A DNA stretch of 10,890 nt, from the NCBI GenBank assembly GCA_016285815.1, contig JAEERN010000158.1:1-10890 (forward strand). Direction: 5' to 3'. This document shows positions 6,533 to 10,890 of this stretch, piece by piece. Under the pieces are notes generated by a model that had not been told where the DNA came from, made no database searches, and saw only the letters and a program-made list of their open reading frames with translations. The number at the start of each line of letters is the position of its first letter. The first letter of the stretch is position 1. The DNA is from Clostridiales bacterium. Lineage in GTDB: Bacteria; Bacillota; Clostridia; Oscillospirales; QAMX01. The position numbers and the translations under genes are program-made.

Positions 6533-7231
6533 TTGAACGCGGAACAGATCAGGCAAAACGTGGCGCAGGTCCGGTCGCGGATCGCCGCGGCGGCGCGCCG
6601 CGAGGGGCGGGACCCCGGCGGGATCACGCTGCTGGCGGCTACCAAGACCCGGACGCCGGACGAGATCCGCGCCGCCGTGGAGGCCGGCGCGGACGCCGCG
6701 GGCGAGAACCGCGCGCAGGAGCTGTTGGAAAAGCTTCCGCTGGGCGCCTATGCGGGGATCCCGCTGCACTTCATCGGATCGTTCCAGTCCAACAAGGCCC
6801 ATCTGCTGGTGGGCAAGGTGGACATGGTCGAATCGCTGGGCACGCGGCGGGCGGCGGCCGTTCTGGGCCGTCTCAGCGCGGAGCGGGGACTGGTGACCGA
6901 CGTGCTGGCCGAGATCAACGTCGGGCGGGAAGAAGCCAAATCCGGCTTTCTGCCGGAAGAGGCCGAGGCGGTCTGCGCCGCTCTGGCGGCGGAGGCGGGG
7001 CTTCGCCTGCGCGGGCTCATGGCCATCCCCCCCGCGGGGGAGGACGGCGCGCCGTACTTCGCGCGCATGAAGGAGCTGTTCGACCGGCTGGCCCGGGAGA
7101 TGCCAGAGGGGTTCGACACCCTGTCCATGGGGATGTCGGGCGACTTTGAACAGGCGATCGAGGCGGGCGCCACCGTGGTGCGCGTGGGGACCGGCCTGTT
7201 CGGCGCCCGGGACTACGGGGCGCCGAAATGA
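6533..7231 (+). CDS. yggS: YggS/PLPBP family pyridoxal-phosphate homeostasis protein
   Basis: This 232-residue cytosolic protein belongs to the YggS/PROSC family, single-domain PLP-binding barrels that resemble the N-terminal half of alanine racemase but have no known enzyme activity. They keep vitamin B6 and amino-acid pools balanced. The PLP lysine is Lys38 in LAATKTR. The family segments GENRAQE (57-63), HFIGSFQSNK (79-88) and the C-terminal MGMSGDFEQAI...VRVGTGLFG (199-224), which forms the phosphate-binding region, are all present. Length is normal. Translation starts at TTG 6533. It is first in a unit with an RNHCP gene, a class A PBP and murB. In many Gram-positives yggS sits with cell-division genes such as sepF, so a cell-wall neighbourhood is not surprising, although this exact set is not the common one. 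Confidence 0.95.
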   Translation: MNAEQIRQNVAQVRSRIAAAARREGRDPGGITLLAATKTRTPDEIRAAVEAGADAAGENRAQELLEKLPLGAYAGIPLHFIGSFQSNKAHLLVGKVDMVESLGTRRAAAVLGRLSAERGLVTDVLAEINVGREEAKSGFLPEEAEAVCAALAAEAGLRLRGLMAIPPAGEDGAPYFARMKELFDRLAREMPEGFDTLSMGMSGDFEQAIEAGATVVRVGTGLFGARDYGAPK

Positions 7232-7593
7232 GCCGGAAGACCGAAAACACGGCCTTTGTCTGCGAAAACTGCGGCCGGCCGGTGCCGCCGCTGACCAACG
7301 GCAGCTATCGCAACCACTGTCCCTTCTGCCTCTGCTCCAAGCACGTGGACGAGGCGCCGGGAGACCGGGCGTCGGACTGCGGCGGGGTCATGGATCCCGT
7401 GGCGGTGCTCTTCCGTCCGGGCAAGGGGTGGCAGATCGTCCACCGCTGCCGTCGGTGCGGCGCGGAGCGGCGCAACGTCGCCGCAGAGAACACCGAGGCC
7501 CCGGACGACGGCGCGCTGTTGCGCGCGCTGGCGGCCGAGCCCCGGCGGGAGGGAACGGAAAAACAGGAACGGAGAAAGACCCGCCGGGGATAG
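7228..7593 (+). CDS. RNHCP-domain zinc-ribbon protein
   Basis: This 121-residue protein carries the hallmark RNHCP motif at 28-32 within a cysteine/histidine pattern typical of the RNHCP family, whose molecular role is not established. Visible ligands are Cys12 and Cys15 (FVCENC), His30, Cys31 and Cys34 (RNHCPFC), His39, Cys51, His72, Cys74 and Cys77 (HRCRRC). These could hold two zinc ions. The family-typical HVDEAPGDR follows at 39-47. Residues after about 100 are charged, rich in Arg, Lys and Glu, and probably unstructured. The ATG overlaps the yggS stop (ATGA, four bases), so translation is coupled. There is no membrane segment or signal peptide, so it acts in the cytoplasm; nucleic acid binding is plausible from the zinc ribbons and basic tail but is an inference. 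Confidence 0.88.
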   Translation: MSRKTENTAFVCENCGRPVPPLTNGSYRNHCPFCLCSKHVDEAPGDRASDCGGVMDPVAVLFRPGKGWQIVHRCRRCGAERRNVAAENTEAPDDGALLRALAAEPRREGTEKQERRKTRRG

Positions 7594-7615
7594 GCGGGCG
7601 GAAAGCTCTTGCCAT

Positions 7616-10339
7616 ATGGAAAAGATTCGCGGTTTTTTTGAAAAAGTGAAGAGGTTCGCCGCGGAGGAAAAGACCGTCCGCGCCGCCGAAGGCGTGCGCC
7701 GGGGGCTGGGGGTGACGGCCAAGGTGCTGGCCAGCATCCTGTTCATCTTTTTCTTCACCGGCGTGATCTGCGTGTTCGTGTTCGGGCTGTACGTCCGCCA
7801 GTATCTGGCGGGGAACGCCTCCGTCGACGTGGCGTCCATCGACATGAACTACACCTCGGTGGTGTACTATACCGACCCGGCCACCGGCGAGCGGATGGAG
7901 CTGGAGAGGCTCTACGGCTCGGAGAACCGCGTCTGGGCCAACTACGACGAGATCCCCCGGGATCTGCGCAACGCCTTCATCGCCATCGAGGACGAGCGGT
8001 TCATGAGCCACAAGGGCGTGGACTGGAAGCGGACCCTGGCCGCCACGGTCAACCTGGTGCTGCCGTATTCCGGCAACTTCGGCGGCTCGACCATCACGCA
8101 GCAGCTCATCAAGAACATCACCGGAGACGACGAGGTCACCATCCAGCGCAAGGTGCTGGAGATCCTGCGCGCGCTGGATCTGGAGCGCAAGCTCTCCAAG
8201 GAAGAGATCCTGGAGATGTACCTCAACACCATCAACCTGAGCCAGGGGTGCTACGGGGTGTCCAGTGCGGCCTACGTCTACTTCGGCAAGAACGTCAGCG
8301 AGCTGGATCTGGCCGAGTGCGCCTGCATCGCCGGCATCACCAACAGCCCCACGTATTACGACCCCTTCCAGAACCCGGACAACAACAAGACCCGTCAGGA
8401 GCTGGTCCTGAAGAAGATGCTGGAGCTGGGCAGCATCGACCGCGCGGCCTACGAGCAGGCGGTCAACGAGCCGCTGGTCTTCCGCAACGCCAACGAGGAG
8501 GAGGAGACCAGCTCGTCGGACGTCCAGTCCTATTTCACCGACCTGCTGATCACCGAGCTCATCGACGACTTCCGGAACAAGCTGGGCTACAGCTCGACAA
8601 TGGCCTATAAGCTGCTCTATGCGGGCGGCCTCACCATCGAGGCCACGGTGGATCCCGAGGTCCAGGCGAAGCTCGAGAGCATCTACACCGACCGGAGCAA
8701 CTTCCCCACGGTCTCCGGCACGACGCAGCTGGAATCCGCCATGGTCATCATGTCCACGGACGGCTATCTGCGCGGCATCGTGGGCGGGATCGGCCACAAG
8801 TCCGGCAATCTGGTGCTGAACCGGGCCCTGTCCCAGCGCCAGCCCGGCTCGGTCATCAAGCCGCTGTCGGTCTATGCGCCGGCGCTGGAGTACAATTTGA
8901 TCACGCCGTACACCGCGGTGGACGATTCGCCGTCGAAGTACATCTCCTCTACCGGCGCGCTGGTGGAGGGCGAATCGGTCATCCTGCTGAGCGATCCCAC
9001 CATCACCACCTGGCCGGCCAACAACAACCGGAGATATCAGGGGATGATGAGCATCCGCCAGGCGCTGGAGGAGTCCACCAACACCGTCGCCGTGCGCGTG
9101 CTGGACAGGATGACGCTGGACACCGCCTTTGACTTCGCCACCGAGCGGTTCGGCCTTTCGCTGGTGCGGGACGAGACGCGCAACGGCGTCTACAGCACCG
9201 ATCTGACGTACAGCGCCCTGGCGCTGGGCGGTCTGAGCTACGGCATCAGCCTGACGGAGGTCACGGCGGCCTACGTTCCCTTCGTCAACGACGGCGTCTA
9301 CCGCGAGCCCACCACCTATACCCGCGTCTTCGACGCGGACGGGCGGCTGATCCTGGACAACACCGGCGGCGACTCCATCGCCGTCTCCGGCGAGACGGCC
9401 TATTACATGCGCGACATGCTGGAGTCCGTCGTCACCGACGGGACCGCCTCGGCCGCGGCGCTGGACGGCTTTGCCGTCGGCGGCAAGACGGGCACGACCT
9501 CCAACGACTACGACCGGTGGTTCGTCGGCTTCACGCCTTACTACGTGGCGGGCGTCTGGGTGGGCTTCGACCGGAACAAGGAGGTCAAGCTGGACTACAA
9601 CCCGTCGGTCCGCATCTGGCACGACGTGATGGAGCGCCTCCACGAGGAGCTGGCCCCCCGGACCTTCGAAAAGCCGGACAACCTGATCACCTGCGCCTAC
9701 TGCGTGGATTCCGGCGGGATCCCGTCGGAGAGCTGCCTCAACGATCCGCGTGGCAGCCGCGTGGCCTACGGCGAGTTCTTCGAGGCCGACGCGCCGACGA
9801 CGCTGTGCGGCCTGCACACGGCGGTGCACCTCTGCGCCGACACGGGCAAGATCTGTACGGAATACTGCGACCGCAGCCGGGCGGCCAGCGTGGTGCGGCT
9901 GAACCTGTACCGCTATTTCGCCGTGCCCAACGTGGTCATAGGAGACGAGGGCTACTGCGTACACTTTGACGGGCAGCTCAGCAACCGGATCCTGACTTAC
10001 TACTATCCCGCCGTGGCCGCGGAGGGTCACGCGCTGGAGGGGGCGTGCCATCTGCATGTGGCGCCCACCACCACGCGCGCCCTGTCCACCAAGGTACAGA
10101 CCACCCGGGCGCCGCAGAACACGCCGAGGGTGACCATCGTCCAGACCACCACCACCGAACCGACCACCACCGAGCCGGAGACCGAGCCGCCCACCGAGCC
10201 GCCGGAGACCACCCGGCGCCCGGCCACGTCGGGGACCACCGGGTCCGGCGCGGAGACGTCGTCCTCCCGCACGGGAAGGACCACCGAGGCGCCCTCCGAG
10301 CCGCCGGAGGACACGTCCGAGCCGCCTCCGGCGGATTGA
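7616..10339 (+). CDS. Bifunctional class A penicillin-binding protein (PBP1A-type)
   Basis: This 907-residue enzyme polymerises lipid II and cross-links the glycan strands outside the membrane. A basic cytosolic N-terminus leads to one membrane anchor (about 36-60). The GT51 glycosyltransferase domain (about 95-270) shows EDERFMSHKG with catalytic Glu125, GGSTITQQLIKN (156-167) and RKLSKEEILEMYLN (191-204). The transpeptidase domain (about 370-650) has SVIK with nucleophile Ser412, STN (487-489) and KTG (624-626). After it comes a region with nine cysteines (693, 696, 707, 731, 740, 747, 751, 781, 811), including CGLHTAVHLCADTGK, then a Thr/Pro/Glu-rich tail from about 818 to the end. There is no LPXTG or second membrane segment, so it is not a sortase substrate. 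The ATG is 22 bases after the RNHCP stop with only a weak GGCGGAAAG site. All catalytic motifs are intact. Confidence 0.96.
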   Translation: MEKIRGFFEKVKRFAAEEKTVRAAEGVRRGLGVTAKVLASILFIFFFTGVICVFVFGLYVRQYLAGNASVDVASIDMNYTSVVYYTDPATGERMELERLYGSENRVWANYDEIPRDLRNAFIAIEDERFMSHKGVDWKRTLAATVNLVLPYSGNFGGSTITQQLIKNITGDDEVTIQRKVLEILRALDLERKLSKEEILEMYLNTINLSQGCYGVSSAAYVYFGKNVSELDLAECACIAGITNSPTYYDPFQNPDNNKTRQELVLKKMLELGSIDRAAYEQAVNEPLVFRNANEEEETSSSDVQSYFTDLLITELIDDFRNKLGYSSTMAYKLLYAGGLTIEATVDPEVQAKLESIYTDRSNFPTVSGTTQLESAMVIMSTDGYLRGIVGGIGHKSGNLVLNRALSQRQPGSVIKPLSVYAPALEYNLITPYTAVDDSPSKYISSTGALVEGESVILLSDPTITTWPANNNRRYQGMMSIRQALEESTNTVAVRVLDRMTLDTAFDFATERFGLSLVRDETRNGVYSTDLTYSALALGGLSYGISLTEVTAAYVPFVNDGVYREPTTYTRVFDADGRLILDNTGGDSIAVSGETAYYMRDMLESVVTDGTASAAALDGFAVGGKTGTTSNDYDRWFVGFTPYYVAGVWVGFDRNKEVKLDYNPSVRIWHDVMERLHEELAPRTFEKPDNLITCAYCVDSGGIPSESCLNDPRGSRVAYGEFFEADAPTTLCGLHTAVHLCADTGKICTEYCDRSRAASVVRLNLYRYFAVPNVVIGDEGYCVHFDGQLSNRILTYYYPAVAAEGHALEGACHLHVAPTTTRALSTKVQTTRAPQNTPRVTIVQTTTTEPTTTEPETEPPTEPPETTRRPATSGTTGSGAETSSSRTGRTTEAPSEPPEDTSEPPPAD
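10067..10336 (+). repeat. Low-complexity Thr/Pro/Glu-coding segment in the PBP tail
   Basis: The last 90 codons of the PBP are dominated by ACC (Thr), CCG (Pro) and GAG (Glu), giving repeats such as TTTTEPTTTEPETEPPTEPP at 843-862. At the DNA level this is an imperfect tandem array of ACCACC and GAGCCG units, clearest at 10144-10211, which could vary in length by slippage. The protein product should be a flexible, extracellular, possibly wall-spanning tail. Confidence 0.8.
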
Positions 10340-10373
10340 GCGGCCAGACAGAGGAAAAGGGGGAAGGCAGACC

Positions 10374-10890
10374 GTGACGCTGCCCCTGAAACAGATCAGG
10401 CAGATCCTCGGAAGGGGTCTCGTTCTGGAAGACGAGCCCCTTTCCCGTCATACCTCCTTTCGCATCGGCGGGCCCTGCACCATGGCCTGTCCCGCCGACG
10501 GGGAAGAGCTCGCCGCGCTGCTGGCGCTGGCGCGCGGGACAGAGACGCCGTTTTTCCTGCTGGGGAACGGCACGAACCTGCTGTGCGCCGACGCGGGCTG
10601 GGACGGGCTGGTGATTTCCACCCGCCTGCTGCAGGGCGTCTCCGTGGACGGCGACCGGGTCACGGCGGAGGCCGGGACCCTGCTGTCGCGGACGGCGGCG
10701 GCGGCCATGGAGGCCGGGCTGACCGGGCTGGAGTTCGCCCACGGGATCCCCGGCAGCGTGGGCGGCGCCGTGGCCATGAACGCCGGCGCCTACGGCGGCG
10801 AGATCGCCGACGCCGCGGAGGAGACCGCCGTGGTGCGCCCGGACGGGACGACGGAGCTTCTGCGGGGCGAGGCGCACCGCTTCTCTTACC
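10374..10890 (+). CDS. murB: UDP-N-acetylenolpyruvoylglucosamine reductase MurB (3' truncated by window)
   Basis: The first 172 codons of MurB are present. The enzyme is a cytosolic FAD protein that uses NADPH to reduce UDP-GlcNAc-enolpyruvate to UDP-MurNAc, the second committed step of peptidoglycan precursor synthesis. N-terminal family segments EPLSRHTSFRIGGP (21-34), the FAD-binding GNGTNLL (64-70) and the signature GIPGSVGGAVAMNAGAYGGE (124-143) are all visible. The C-terminal substrate domain with the catalytic Ser/Glu residues lies beyond the window. The start is GTG 10374, with GGGGGAAGG at 10359-10367 six bases before it; the next in-frame ATG would remove the HTSFRIGGP segment. It follows the PBP stop by 34 bases without a terminator, so it is probably co-transcribed with the PBP. 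Confidence 0.95.
   Translation, partial: MTLPLKQIRQILGRGLVLEDEPLSRHTSFRIGGPCTMACPADGEELAALLALARGTETPFFLLGNGTNLLCADAGWDGLVISTRLLQGVSVDGDRVTAEAGTLLSRTAAAAMEAGLTGLEFAHGIPGSVGGAVAMNAGAYGGEIADAAEETAVVRPDGTTELLRGEAHRFSY

Noticed and set aside
7580..7598. Hairpin around the RNHCP stop codon as a terminator
   Set aside because: The stem is only 6 bp and has no T-run after it. The PBP gene follows within 22 bases.
7388..10057. Minus-strand open frame of 889 codons opposite the PBP and RNHCP genes
   Set aside because: It crosses two verified genes and their gap, shows no motif, and is explained by GC-rich third codon positions.
10313..10339. PBP tail as a sortase substrate
   Set aside because: The tail ends SEPPPAD with no LPXTG-like motif, hydrophobic stretch or basic end.

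Overview
The window is a dense, GC-rich stretch with every supported gene on the + strand. The gene set points to a Gram-positive member of the Firmicutes, most likely a high-GC Clostridia lineage: a class B sortase, a paired YheI/YheH-like ABC exporter, a clostridial-type PBP1A with a Thr/Pro/Glu-rich tail, an RNHCP zinc-ribbon protein, strong AGGAGG-type ribosome binding sites and three sigma-A-like promoters with perfect TATAAT boxes. The lineage is inferred from gene content and style; no marker gene fixes it.

Layout. (1) Positions 1-158 hold the last 52 codons of an unidentified gene, closed by a strong terminator. (2) A near-consensus promoter at 216-244 drives a three-gene unit: class B sortase, a YjjG-like HAD phosphatase and a flavin-reductase-family FMN protein. 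It ends at a 14-bp GC-rich hairpin. (3) A promoter at 2659-2688, with a perfect 14-bp palindrome between its -35 and -10, drives two overlapping ABC genes. (4) A third promoter, whose -35/-10 spacer is one arm of an 18-bp inverted repeat, drives yggS (TTG start), an RNHCP-domain gene overlapping it by 4 bp, a bifunctional class A PBP and murB. murB runs off the right edge.

How the genes fit together. The right half is mostly cell-wall synthesis: MurB makes UDP-MurNAc in the cytoplasm and the PBP polymerises and cross-links peptidoglycan outside the membrane. YggS (PLP homeostasis) and the RNHCP protein share that transcript. The sortase attaches surface proteins to the same wall, but no sortase substrate is visible. 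The two ABC subunits carry the residue asymmetry of a heterodimeric exporter with one degenerate ATP site.

I did not find a clearly undescribed system. The most interesting signals are regulatory: inverted repeats placed inside two of the three promoters. Others are the co-transcription of an RNHCP gene with cell-wall genes, and the cysteine-rich region and long tail of the PBP. No RNA gene, CRISPR array, insertion sequence or phage gene was seen.
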